Positions 1 to 8,803 of a DNA stretch of 14,030 nt are shown here, piece after piece. A program made the position numbers and the translations under genes. The DNA is from Bacillota bacterium (GTDB taxonomy: Bacteria > Bacillota_H > UBA994 > UBA5500), in the NCBI GenBank assembly GCA_012727835.1, contig JAAYGE010000117.1:1-14030 (forward strand), written 5' to 3'. Under the pieces are notes generated by a model, which searched no databases, was not told the origin of the DNA, and saw only the letters and a list, made by a program, of their open reading frames with translations. Position 1 is the stretch's first letter. Every line of letters starts with the position of its first letter.

Positions 1-3000
1 GATCGGGTGTCACCGGTGGTTTCGGTGGCTTAGGCGGGTCCGGTTTATCCGGTACTTTCGGCAGCTCCACCAGCTTGGTCTGCACCTGTCTCTCGATACC
101 TGTAGATTTATTTCCCAGGCAATCGATGACCCTTACCGCTACGGTGTACTTGCTGTCGCTGAAGAGATGGGGAATTTGATAGCTTTCCACGCCTTGGGGT
201 ACTATCTTTCGTCCAATCTCTTGGCCGGTGGTACCATCTTTCCAGACTATCTCCACCTGCAGCCCGTTACCTATGGGGTCCTTCCAGCTGAGGTCAACCC
301 AGTTGTAGTCGGATACTGTTTGTAGGTTGCTGACCTGCGGAACCGCCGGGTCATTTTCTGGAATGGTCAAACTGGCGGTATACGGCTTACCCATGGGAAT
401 GCCACCGTAGTGCTGCACAATTCCGTCGATAGTGAGCTGGTACTCTTGCCCTACAGTTAGAGCGGTCTCGGGGATAAAGCGCAGCTGGCGAGTGATTAAC
501 AGCTCCCGATTATCTGAGCTGGGAACTGCGTTATGGGCTTCAACTTTGCCCTTAACATAGTGCAGTTCCAGTTCTCCTGCTTCTTCGTCCTCCTCCCAGT
601 CCACTGCCCCCTGATAAGTAACCCAGACGGTATTCTCATTCAGAGTATCCACCAACATGTACTGGTCAAAGGTCACCTGCAGATACTTGCCCTCGCCCGC
701 CGCAGCAGCTGCAACCACCCGGGGTGGGGTCAGGTTGACCAGGTTACCGTGTACCTCCGTCTGTGGTGGAGGCACTGGTAGGACCGCGCTCTGCGCCGGT
801 GCATAACCATCCTTTTCATAGATAACCTGCCACAGTCCTTCCGGCACATCCCAGCCGTAGTAACCGATGCTGTCGGTATAGAGGGGGTTCTCCTGTCCGA
901 ACCAGTCTGCATCCCAGAAGTCTAGTTCGCCGGTTTCTAGGTTGATGACCTCATAGGCGGTTGCCTTTACGCCTTCGATGGGGTTATCCATAAGGCCTTC
1001 GTAGACGATGCCACTGGGGTCCCAAATCCAGGTGGGCTCGGCGACTTTGTTCTTCCGTCGGATTTCAGCGGCCAGCTCGTGCCACCATTCGTCTTCTCCC
1101 TGGCAAGCCGGATCAGCCGCCATCTCATCCTTAATGGCTTGTAGGCGGCTGTCCACGTCATGGTCGATGCCCCATTCTATTAATTCGGAGGCGACAAAGA
1201 GGGCTACCGTTCCCCAACCGAAGGAGACTGGGGCGAGAATACAGCCGGCTAATTTCATACCCCATTTTACAGCTTCGCCAGCCATCTTACGATTTGCTGC
1301 CTTCTTAATAAGATCGTGATAAACGTCCGAATGGTAACCACACTTGTCGGCCTGGTCAAGCAACTCGCTATACTTATCGAACATGCCAGGCGCAGACAGT
1401 ATATCCATCGCATTTTTGCCTGCATCGATGGCCCCGATAGGACCCTCCAGCATGGTGACGTCGAATTTGGTCAGTTGGCGATAGTAGGAAGCCCAGCTGG
1501 TAGGGCCAATGGCGCTGCGCATCCGTTGCTCTGTTGGAGCGTAGATGTAGTCGGCTGCAATATAGCCTTCAACCCACATGGTGATCTTATCTTCTGTGAT
1601 TATCAGGTCACTCAGTTGTAATCCATAGACCGGAATTCCACTCGTCTGTGCCTTCAGCAGGTCTTCTGCCGTCGGCTGGAAGTCGGGAGCCGGTGCTAGC
1701 GAGATCTCAACCCGCCCGGCCATATCGGGCCGCGAGCCGAAGGTTATATCGATAGCAGCTGACTTGGTTTCCTCTGGCCAGTCGTCTGGTAAGTCAGCCG
1801 GCCTCCAGTTGTCATCCAGTTCTATGTCAACCTCTGCCTGATAGTCGCGCATGCCTGGTGGTGTTTGATAGCGTAATTGCCCATCGGTCAGTTTTTCCTT
1901 CCTTACCTCGGTGGGGTCGTGTTTAGGATCATACTCGACCCAGATGGAACCGAATTTGTTGCCGTCCCAAGAGACCGAGGCGCGGTATTGGCGGCCGTCT
2001 GTTCCAGGGACGGGGGCTGCCTTAGCGCTGAAAGAGCCTACACCAATCTTAACGTTGCTCACCAAATTGGGTTTGTTGAACCCGACCTCTACGATAAAGG
2101 GTCCTTCACCGGGCCGCACCACATAGGGGAAGCGGGCGATACCTTCGTTCGGATTGAACCGAACCACTCGGCCATTTTTGCCCTGCCGGAAAACAAGGCT
2201 GGTGATGACCGGCTCTTTGGGGTTATACCTGATCCGAAGGATATCCGAATATAGCCTTTCGCCCTTGTGTAGGGTTGCAGCCTGTAACTCATGCTCCACT
2301 GGGTAACCTCGGTCGGGCAAGGTTATTGGCAAATGCCAATAGCCGGCCGGCGAGACGATGGCCTCGCCCAGCAAATGAGGTCCACTATAAACGGAAACCT
2401 TTGCTCCTACAGGGCCCCGTCCATGAACGGCGGTTTTGCGATTTTCGGCCGTTACCAGAGTGGGGGCGTTGAGGGTGACCCGGGCCAGCATGATTTCTAC
2501 AGGAACCGGGTTAAGTGTCAGCTCTTTTCCGCCCTCTAGCCAGCGGAAGATCCCTGAGAGTAGTACTCTTTCTGCATCAGGTAACGGATCAGAGAGCTTA
2601 AGGGAGAAGCTGAGCACCTTTTCCTCTGTTCCATTTAGTTCAAGGTCGCCCAGATCTACAATTAACGATGGTGAGGTGCTAATCGGAGTAACTGGCTGTC
2701 CTTCAAAGGCAAGGCTGCCGTCTACCAGTTCGCAGCCCTGAGGCAGCTTAATAGCCACGCGTGCATCTTCCATCGGGTATCTATTGGATTTGTTGCGCCC
2801 TATACGGAGGGCACAGTTGACTACGCCACCGGCTCCCACCTCGTCACAGTTGGTAGTGAAGAAGGCCTTAGCATCGGTTTTATCCCACACCAGATTGATG
2901 TCGCCCACGTCCTTTATATCGTACATGCCGACGCTGATGGGCCCGACGGTGGCTGTGGGGAAGGTTACTATGGTTTGGCCCACATGTTTCGGTGGGCGGG

Positions 3001-6000
3001 AGATAAACAGCTCGTAATCGCCCGGATGGGGGACGGAGATTTGGAAAGTGGCGTCCTCTAGGTACACGGCGTGCACGCGCTGGGTACGCCCTGGACCGGT
3101 GATTTGCAGCAGCTGCACCGACCAGACCAACGATTCTTGCCCTAACGGAAAATCATTACCCTGTTCATCGACCAAGCGTCCCACGATGCGACCATACTCT
3201 TCCAACCGAATAAGGGCTTTGCCCTGGCGGTTTTCATCCACCCGAATGGTCTGCTCCGCCTTAGGGAGTCCTGCTTCTCTGCCATCGACACTGATGGTGA
3301 TTTCCTCGTGGGGCTCTAGGCGCATTTTCAAGGGAAAGCCGGCGTAGCGTCGACCTAGGCTGTCGTGTCCTTTCAAATGGAAGTGATAGGCTGACCACCA
3401 GTCCATCCCCTCCACCAGCAGTGGAGCCCGATCGATATATTTAGTCTCCAGCAGTACATCGATGGTGCTCCAGGCGCGGATGCCCAACTCGAGGTCCTGC
3501 TTCACATGGCCTTTTACACTTATCACCTGTTCCCCGTTGGGGAAGATGTGCCCCATCGGTGTGGATGCGGTCAAGATATTGGTTCCTTCTGGTACGTGTA
3601 GCATATATGATCCGTCGGCGGCACTTATGGTTGTAGTTGGAATCGAGCGGCCAGATCTAACATGGACCGCGTTGATGGTCACCCCAGGAATGGGCTCGCC
3701 TGTCTCATCCAGAACAACAGTGCCGCTTATGGTGCCCATCGGCAGTGTGGGCAGGGTGAGGCCGATGGTCTGACTTCCTGCCTCCGCTGTATACGATCGC
3801 TTCACATAACTCTCGTAAGGCAAAGACAATAGCTCGCCGGTAGGTGTAATATCCAGCTGTATTTCTTCGCCCTGCAGCGTGTTTAGCGATAATGGGGCTA
3901 GGCCATCCGCATTGGTGGTAACGGTTGTGGCTAAACAGGTGAAAGTGTTGCGGGCAAAAACGCTGCCTCCAGCCAGTGGCTCATAGTTGTCATTCGTTAC
4001 TCTTACCGGCAGTTGCGCTTGCAGTCGAGGAGCAAGGGTAATGCGGTTCGTTTTGCCTGCCACCACCGGGAAATCCTTTACCTCAACTAGAGTACGGTTA
4101 AGGGCACCCTTGATGGTTATCCGGTAGTCGTCTGCAGGGCTCAGGCGCTCGAAGGAATACTCCTCCACGCCTTCCTGCACGATGGCCGTCTGCCCCGCCC
4201 GTTGGGAGCTACTCCAGAGGGTGATGGCTAGACTTTTGAGTTCGCTAAGGGCTTCCCCCGGAATGCTCACGGTGAGATCACCAGTCACCTTTAGCGATAG
4301 GCTTGCTTGTTTCGAGGCTGGGTGCTCCCCATCGGTTAGCACGCCACGGATCGATTCTAGCTGGGCCGCATCGTCCGGTAGCGGGAATTCACCATTGTAA
4401 GTCCCCGCCAGAGTCTCATTCTCAGCTAAACTCACCGTTAATGTTTTCTCTTCAGTACCGCCTTGCTCGGTGGTGGCATCATAGGTGACTTCTACGGTGG
4501 CCGTTCGCCCCTTCTCACCCAACATGCGGAGTGTGAATGGGGCTCCCGGGTAGATCAGGCCCAGGTCAGTACGGCCCCATTCTCCTGGGAAGCGATAGGT
4601 GAACGAATAGATTTGTATCTGTGGTGTGGTCAACTCGCAGATAGGGGAGAGGGCTGACTCATTACCGGCGGCGTCATAAGCACGCACCGCATACTTGTAG
4701 GTGGTCTCATTGAACAAACCGGTATGGGTAAACCCAAGCTCCGGTGTATCCGACGGGTCAGCTATGTCGATGGTATGGAGCAGTTCATTTTCCGCCCCAT
4801 CTATCACTAGGAATAGCTGGTAGCTAGTCACGCCTATATTATCGGTGGTGGGCTGCCAGGTGATGATGGCTTCGCCACCCCCTTGATAGGTGGCTACCGG
4901 CTTAGCTGGAGTTGCCGGTGGTATGGTGTCTTCACCTATCCCGGTGTTAACAGTAATGGACATCGCCTCCGACTCGTTGCCGGCCTGATCCACGGCTACC
5001 AGAGTGTATGTGTAGGTGGTGGCTGGCATCAGCCCGCCATCTAAATGCGTCAGTTTCTCCGGTGCCAGTTCCATCAACAGAACTCCATCTCTACGGACAA
5101 GGTAGCCCTTTACGTCAGCAGCGACGGAAGGCTGCCAGCTGAGCAGGACGTGGGTAGAGTCTTGCGGTTCGCCCACAAACTGGCTGGGAGGCTCAGGCGC
5201 TACCCGGTCCAGCAGTACTGTCACTGGCTTGGACTCGGGAGTTTCTACACCGTCAACAATTGCTTGGGCAGTAAAGAAATATTCTCCGTCAATGGCGTCG
5301 GCGGGGAAGGCAAAGTCTAAGCTAAAGCGGCCGATGTCATTGGCCGTAGTTGTTCCAGCTTCTATTGGCTCGCCCGTGGCGCCTAGTCGATAGAAGAGGG
5401 TTACGCTGGCGTTAGGCCCTGCCACACCAGAGATAGTGAAGCTAGTCTGGTTAGTAGCTGTGGGCAACTTATCTAGAGTAGCCTTACTGCTAGAGCTGAG
5501 GGCGAACCCCTTGGATGTGGTCATAATCCCATCGCCCATGGAGATTGCTAGTTCCAGGCGATAGTCACCTGGTTCGAGCGAATCTAGCGGTAGCTCGAAG
5601 TCGTAGATGTAGTTGTCAGCACACTTGTTGAAGATGCGGGTTTCCGTTCCGTCCTCGTTGAGCTTATAGAGACGTAAGAAGGGGTAGACGAAGGGCCAAG
5701 GTTGCCATCCCTGTAGACCTATCGTTTCCGGTTGCGGGATGATGATTTGACCAGTCTCATTGATATACATACTTTCGCTTAGATCTGTCTGCTGGAACAT
5801 AGGTCTTAGGAGTTCCTCTGTGCCCACTGCGAAAACGCGATTGCCCTGAACATCTAAAATGAAGACATCGCCCCGCAGTTCGTCGTCGGTAGTCAGGTCA
5901 ACCTTTTCGAGGGTAAAGTCTACCGTGAACGGGCCCCCGACAACAAAACTGGCAGTTTCATTAGCGGAGAGTTGTAGCATTTCCCGTCCTGCATTAGCTA

Positions 6001-8617
6001 GGCTGATGCCGTAATACCATTGATATCCATCACCTGAGTCCGGGTCATTATTTGGATCGGGCCGTGCCACCCAGGTGTAGGCGTAATAGCTGGCGGGCAT
6101 GAGCTGCATACTGGGGTATTTATCAGGATATATATATTCATTAAATCCCGTATCCACGTGAGTGATGGAGGAATCGTAATCGGTGTAAAGCCTGTAACCG
6201 TCGGCTACATAGATGGTCAGTGTAGCGGGGTCAGCCGTTCCCATCTCAACGATGCCCGACGATTCAATAAACTGAGCTGGGCCGATCCAGAGGCAGGGTT
6301 GGCCTTTTTCCCCATCGAAGGCTGTTGCATAGGAAGCATAGTAACCGGGTGTGACGAAAAGCTTGTGGCCTTGTATCCATTTTAGGTCATAGAGCGCATC
6401 ATCATCTTTCCCAGACTGATACGCAACTAGCTGAGCATAAGCCGATTCGCCTCTGACTCTTAACTCTAGTTCAACAGAACACTCGTTTAATCTGATCTCC
6501 TTACTTAAGTCTTCCAGTTTTGTGAAGGCTTCACTGCAATAGAAGAGGCGTTGGTCCCAGGGGCCATCATGGTAGGTCAAGACATTCCCGTGGGGAGATA
6601 GTTCAAGATCGGGGGGAATATAGATCTTCCCGGCGTCATCAGTCTTATACCCACCTTCTAAGTTCCAGTATTTGTTGCCGTCGTCATCGGCCTTGAGCGC
6701 ATATAGATTGAAGTCGCCCAGACCGGCTGGGGCTACGCTATTGTCATAGTTGTAGACCTGAATAGTCTGGCCAGCAACCGGGTCGGACTCGACGGGCAGA
6801 ACAGTAAACGGGACCAAGGGGGTATGGACTTGATCAGAGCTGCTGGTTCTTAAAACACCGTGTTTCATTCCCAGCGCCGCAAACCAATCACCGGCTTCTC
6901 TGCCAGTAGGTTTGCTGATGGTGTTTTGATAAGGCCATTGTTGCGGATTGCCGGCGTAAGTGTAGTATTCGTCATCAAGAGACTCATAGGTCACCATCTG
7001 AATGTCCACGAGTCTGCGGCCATAGGCACCGCTTGGCTCGTAGATGCTGGTGACTGTATTGCCATAGCCGTCCTCAAGGCTAAAGGACATTGTCAGGTCC
7101 TGGTCTGCTGTGATAGGAGAGTTGAGAACTTCGGCGGTAAAGGTAAAGTGTCCGCCAAAGTTATATTCGAAAATATCTGGGAGCACTTCATAGTCTTTGC
7201 GACGGAAAGAGTAGTCCCAGCGAGAGACAGAAACAGTACTATAGATGTCATATTGACCTGGCGATAGCACCAGTTCACCAGGAAAGGTTAGGGACCAGTA
7301 GTCATCACCAAACTCCCCATCAACCACATCCTCAATGTCCTCTCCGTCCAGGTAAATGACGATACCGGCGCTACTGGGCTCTTCGCCGTTATCATAGAAC
7401 ACCCGGCTGATCATGTGGCCGGTGTTAGCAGCGGTAAATGTAACGCGGGAGCTAGCTGCAGTCAGGATGAGATCTTCTTGCCTCAGGAAATAGGCTGGTT
7501 GATCGATCAGTTCCTCAGGCAGGGGGTAAATGAAATTTGCTGCTTGGCCCGGGCTCCATATCCCGTAGGCGTCGTACAGCCCCTCGTCCAGATAAAGGAG
7601 CCGAACCGATTCCAGGCTAGGTTCGAGCCGCATGGTTGCTACCCGGTCGCCCTCCTCGTCCTTCAGCCGCAGGATGAAGCTGGGGCAAGGAAGGGCCTGC
7701 CCGGAAGCACCATTCATGGTGAAACTAGCTGGGCAAGTGTTGGCACCGTCGATCACCGTATTAACAGGCGCTTCCAGTGTCCGGACATAGATAAAATCGG
7801 CTTGTTCAGTTCCCGTATCAAAGCTTCCTTGAATTATCGCCACATAGGTGTGCAAATCTAAAGCCAGGTTGCCCGGGATATGCACAAAACCGTCCCAAAC
7901 GGTCTTGTAAGGCGAGGTAGTCCAGTCTACTTCCTCGTAAGGCGCGTTGGGGGCGTAGTCTAGCTCGTCTTCCGCCATACGTCGATAGAGGTGGAGTGTT
8001 ACCTTTTCTGGTATTGAACCGTCGGGTGCTTTGATCTCTAGCGTTAGACCCGAATCTGCTGCACCGTCAATACCCAACTCATCCTCAGTCGGCTCCTCCA
8101 GGTCTTGAGGGGCTGGACCGGGCTCTTCCATCGGAGCATCCGGTTCTTGGGGCATCGGATTGGGCCCTTCCGCCAGCTCCGGCTCTGGCTCGGGAGCGGG
8201 TTCTGGCTCTGGTTCAGGGGCGGGTTCCAACTCGGGCTCTGGTGACGGCTCTTCTGTGCCAGGCTCTTGGGCTTCTTCCTCACTAGGGACGCCGTCACCC
8301 GGTTCATCGTATCCCTCACTAGGGCCCCCGTCGCTTGGTGCGTCAGATTCCTCGCTAGGGATTTCGCTACCCGGCTCCGCAATGGGCGGGTCTCCCATTT
8401 CTTCCTCTGGGGGTGGTAGTTCAGGATCGGGCACTTGGTCACTTGCGTCGGGAGGCCCGCTCTTGGGAGCCGGTTCCTCAGCGTCTGCCACGGGCGAGGC
8501 AGCGAGAGCAACCTCCCCCCTTTGCAGCGGGCTAGCCGTTACGACCGAGGGCAGCAGGGGCTGGGTCACAAGAGCCAACGTGAGCAATAGTGCTAGCAGT
8601 CGTCTCAACCTTCGCAA
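1..8617 (-). CDS. Giant secreted multidomain surface protein (Ig-like/FN3 modules), partial at C-terminus
   Basis: Open for 2872 codons without a stop up to the window edge, so the C-terminus is missing. The TTG start lies 8 nt after a perfect AGGAGGTG. Residues 1-28 form a Sec signal peptide (RRLRR, a Leu-rich core, then VTA before the cut). Residues 45-188 are an acidic Pro/Glu/Ser stalk. Residues 190-1045 are beta-rich modules I cannot name, with a duplicated FxxGGxFT motif near 485 and 892. Then come an Ig-like module (1050-1135), two FN3 domains (1136-1332, each with TTYxYxxxAxDxAGNES), a carboxypeptidase-regulatory-like fold (1627-1690, ISGTVVxDETGEPIPGV), a DUF11-like adhesin repeat (1904-2050) and a second Ig-like module (2047-2130). 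A hydrophobic helical patch (2453-2482), a module opening IWDPSGIVYE (2531), an SbsA-like Ig domain (2628-2750), a third FN3 (2758-2845) and a Pro/Lys linker follow. No catalytic motif was seen. I infer a wall-associated or extracellular structural or binding protein whose anchor lies past the edge. Domain names are by eye. Confidence 0.93.
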   Translation of the reverse strand, partial: MRRLRRLLALLLTLALVTQPLLPSVVTASPLQRGEVALAASPVADAEEPAPKSGPPDASDQVPDPELPPPEEEMGDPPIAEPGSEIPSEESDAPSDGGPSEGYDEPGDGVPSEEEAQEPGTEEPSPEPELEPAPEPEPEPAPEPEPELAEGPNPMPQEPDAPMEEPGPAPQDLEEPTEDELGIDGAADSGLTLEIKAPDGSIPEKVTLHLYRRMAEDELDYAPNAPYEEVDWTTSPYKTVWDGFVHIPGNLALDLHTYVAIIQGSFDTGTEQADFIYVRTLEAPVNTVIDGANTCPASFTMNGASGQALPCPSFILRLKDEEGDRVATMRLEPSLESVRLLYLDEGLYDAYGIWSPGQAANFIYPLPEELIDQPAYFLRQEDLILTAASSRVTFTAANTGHMISRVFYDNGEEPSSAGIVIYLDGEDIEDVVDGEFGDDYWSLTFPGELVLSPGQYDIYSTVSVSRWDYSFRRKDYEVLPDIFEYNFGGHFTFTAEVLNSPITADQDLTMSFSLEDGYGNTVTSIYEPSGAYGRRLVDIQMVTYESLDDEYYTYAGNPQQWPYQNTISKPTGREAGDWFAALGMKHGVLRTSSSDQVHTPLVPFTVLPVESDPVAGQTIQVYNYDNSVAPAGLGDFNLYALKADDDGNKYWNLEGGYKTDDAGKIYIPPDLELSPHGNVLTYHDGPWDQRLFYCSEAFTKLEDLSKEIRLNECSVELELRVRGESAYAQLVAYQSGKDDDALYDLKWIQGHKLFVTPGYYASYATAFDGEKGQPCLWIGPAQFIESSGIVEMGTADPATLTIYVADGYRLYTDYDSSITHVDTGFNEYIYPDKYPSMQLMPASYYAYTWVARPDPNNDPDSGDGYQWYYGISLANAGREMLQLSANETASFVVGGPFTVDFTLEKVDLTTDDELRGDVFILDVQGNRVFAVGTEELLRPMFQQTDLSESMYINETGQIIIPQPETIGLQGWQPWPFVYPFLRLYKLNEDGTETRIFNKCADNYIYDFELPLDSLEPGDYRLELAISMGDGIMTTSKGFALSSSSKATLDKLPTATNQTSFTISGVAGPNASVTLFYRLGATGEPIEAGTTTANDIGRFSLDFAFPADAIDGEYFFTAQAIVDGVETPESKPVTVLLDRVAPEPPSQFVGEPQDSTHVLLSWQPSVAADVKGYLVRRDGVLLMELAPEKLTHLDGGLMPATTYTYTLVAVDQAGNESEAMSITVNTGIGEDTIPPATPAKPVATYQGGGEAIITWQPTTDNIGVTSYQLFLVIDGAENELLHTIDIADPSDTPELGFTHTGLFNETTYKYAVRAYDAAGNESALSPICELTTPQIQIYSFTYRFPGEWGRTDLGLIYPGAPFTLRMLGEKGRTATVEVTYDATTEQGGTEEKTLTVSLAENETLAGTYNGEFPLPDDAAQLESIRGVLTDGEHPASKQASLSLKVTGDLTVSIPGEALSELKSLAITLWSSSQRAGQTAIVQEGVEEYSFERLSPADDYRITIKGALNRTLVEVKDFPVVAGKTNRITLAPRLQAQLPVRVTNDNYEPLAGGSVFARNTFTCLATTVTTNADGLAPLSLNTLQGEEIQLDITPTGELLSLPYESYVKRSYTAEAGSQTIGLTLPTLPMGTISGTVVLDETGEPIPGVTINAVHVRSGRSIPTTTISAADGSYMLHVPEGTNILTASTPMGHIFPNGEQVISVKGHVKQDLELGIRAWSTIDVLLETKYIDRAPLLVEGMDWWSAYHFHLKGHDSLGRRYAGFPLKMRLEPHEEITISVDGREAGLPKAEQTIRVDENRQGKALIRLEEYGRIVGRLVDEQGNDFPLGQESLVWSVQLLQITGPGRTQRVHAVYLEDATFQISVPHPGDYELFISRPPKHVGQTIVTFPTATVGPISVGMYDIKDVGDINLVWDKTDAKAFFTTNCDEVGAGGVVNCALRIGRNKSNRYPMEDARVAIKLPQGCELVDGSLAFEGQPVTPISTSPSLIVDLGDLELNGTEEKVLSFSLKLSDPLPDAERVLLSGIFRWLEGGKELTLNPVPVEIMLARVTLNAPTLVTAENRKTAVHGRGPVGAKVSVYSGPHLLGEAIVSPAGYWHLPITLPDRGYPVEHELQAATLHKGERLYSDILRIRYNPKEPVITSLVFRQGKNGRVVRFNPNEGIARFPYVVRPGEGPFIVEVGFNKPNLVSNVKIGVGSFSAKAAPVPGTDGRQYRASVSWDGNKFGSIWVEYDPKHDPTEVRKEKLTDGQLRYQTPPGMRDYQAEVDIELDDNWRPADLPDDWPEETKSAAIDITFGSRPDMAGRVEISLAPAPDFQPTAEDLLKAQTSGIPVYGLQLSDLIITEDKITMWVEGYIAADYIYAPTEQRMRSAIGPTSWASYYRQLTKFDVTMLEGPIGAIDAGKNAMDILSAPGMFDKYSELLDQADKCGYHSDVYHDLIKKAANRKMAGEAVKWGMKLAGCILAPVSFGWGTVALFVASELIEWGIDHDVDSRLQAIKDEMAADPACQGEDEWWHELAAEIRRKNKVAEPTWIWDPSGIVYEGLMDNPIEGVKATAYEVINLETGELDFWDADWFGQENPLYTDSIGYYGWDVPEGLWQVIYEKDGYAPAQSAVLPVPPPQTEVHGNLVNLTPPRVVAAAAAGEGKYLQVTFDQYMLVDTLNENTVWVTYQGAVDWEEDEEAGELELHYVKGKVEAHNAVPSSDNRELLITRQLRFIPETALTVGQEYQLTIDGIVQHYGGIPMGKPYTASLTIPENDPAVPQVSNLQTVSDYNWVDLSWKDPIGNGLQVEIVWKDGTTGQEIGRKIVPQGVESYQIPHLFSDSKYTVAVRVIDCLGNKSTGIERQVQTKLVELPKVPDKPDPPKPPKPPVTPD
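8171..8242 (-). repeat. 24-bp coding tandem repeat, three copies (Pro/Glu octapeptide)
   Basis: In the stalk of the giant protein, three consecutive octapeptides read PEPELEPA, PEPEPEPA and PEPEPELA. This is 72 bp with a period of 24 bp. Such Pro/Glu runs are stiff, extended spacers in many Gram-positive surface proteins, and copy number often varies between strains. Here the copies have diverged at synonymous positions, so they are not fresh duplications. Confidence 0.8.
8253..8360 (-). repeat. 36-bp coding tandem repeat, three imperfect copies (PSE dodecapeptide)
   Basis: On the plus strand the 11-mer CCTCACTAGGG (or CCTCGCTAGGG) occurs at 8278, 8314 and 8350, exactly 36 bp apart. On the coding strand each copy starts CCTAGYGAGG and encodes a 12-residue acidic unit beginning PSE: PSEESDAPSDGG, PSEGYDEPGDGV and PSEEEAQEPGTE. 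The start of each unit is conserved and the remainder has drifted. The array lies a few codons N-terminal of the Pro/Glu octapeptide array, in the same stalk. Confidence 0.75.
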
Positions 8618-8771
8618 ACAAAACACCTCCTGTTTTGAGTAGAACCTAATCCAAAGAAATCACATCCTTTGGCAATGAGGTTGGGGTTGAGAAAATGCTA
8701 GCATGAAAAGGGAAAAGGTTCTATTTGTTTATTGCTAAGTTGCAACAAAATTGCTATTGGTAAAAATATGA
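8618..8771. promoter_or_regulatory. Leader and probable promoter region of the giant gene, with two inverted repeats
   Basis: This A/T-rich gap between the AraC-gene terminator and the giant gene contains the 10-bp palindrome ATGCTAGCAT (8695-8704). Closer to the start is an inverted repeat, CCAAAG/CTTTGG, with arms at 8651-8656 and 8667-8672 separated by 10 nt. The palindrome could be an operator and the inverted repeat a leader hairpin. No minus-strand -35/-10 pair with good match and spacing was found, so the promoter itself is not placed. No known riboswitch pattern was recognised. Confidence 0.35.
8624..8631 (-). promoter_or_regulatory. Ribosome binding site fixing the TTG start of the giant gene
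   Basis: AGGAGGTG on the minus strand, with GGAGG at 8626-8630 and 8 nt to the TTG at 8617-8615. An in-frame GTG at 8626-8624 overlaps the Shine-Dalgarno and is therefore unlikely to be used. The TTG start gives a well-formed signal peptide. Confidence 0.85.
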
Positions 8772-8794
8772 AACCTTAGCCCTCGGCTAAGGTT
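8772..8794 (-). terminator. Stem-loop terminator after the AraC-family gene
   Basis: A perfect 10-bp stem (AACCTTAGCC/GGCTAAGGTT) with a 3-nt loop lies 9 nt beyond the regulator's stop codon. On the minus strand it is followed by TCATATTTTTACC, an imperfect U-tract. It should separate transcription of the regulator from the giant gene downstream on the same strand. The plus-strand side has no T-run, so it is assigned to the minus strand. Confidence 0.75.
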
Positions 8795-8803
8795 AGTAAT
8801 AAC

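Noticed and set aside
533..7861. Many plus-strand ORFs of 60-150 codons across the left 8.6 kb
   Set aside because: All lie opposite the single continuous minus-strand frame, lack Shine-Dalgarno sites and show no recognisable domains.
8160..8642. Plus-strand ORF rich in Gly/Ser (GSGSGAGSGSGSGAG-like)
   Set aside because: It is the antisense of the Pro/Glu-rich stalk and signal peptide of the giant gene. It has no ribosome binding site, and its composition follows from the repeat on the other strand.
8651..8672. CCAAAG/CTTTGG hairpin as a riboswitch or terminator
   Set aside because: The stem is only 6 bp with a 10-nt loop, no U-tract and no conserved aptamer pattern that I recognise. It is kept only as a feature of the leader.
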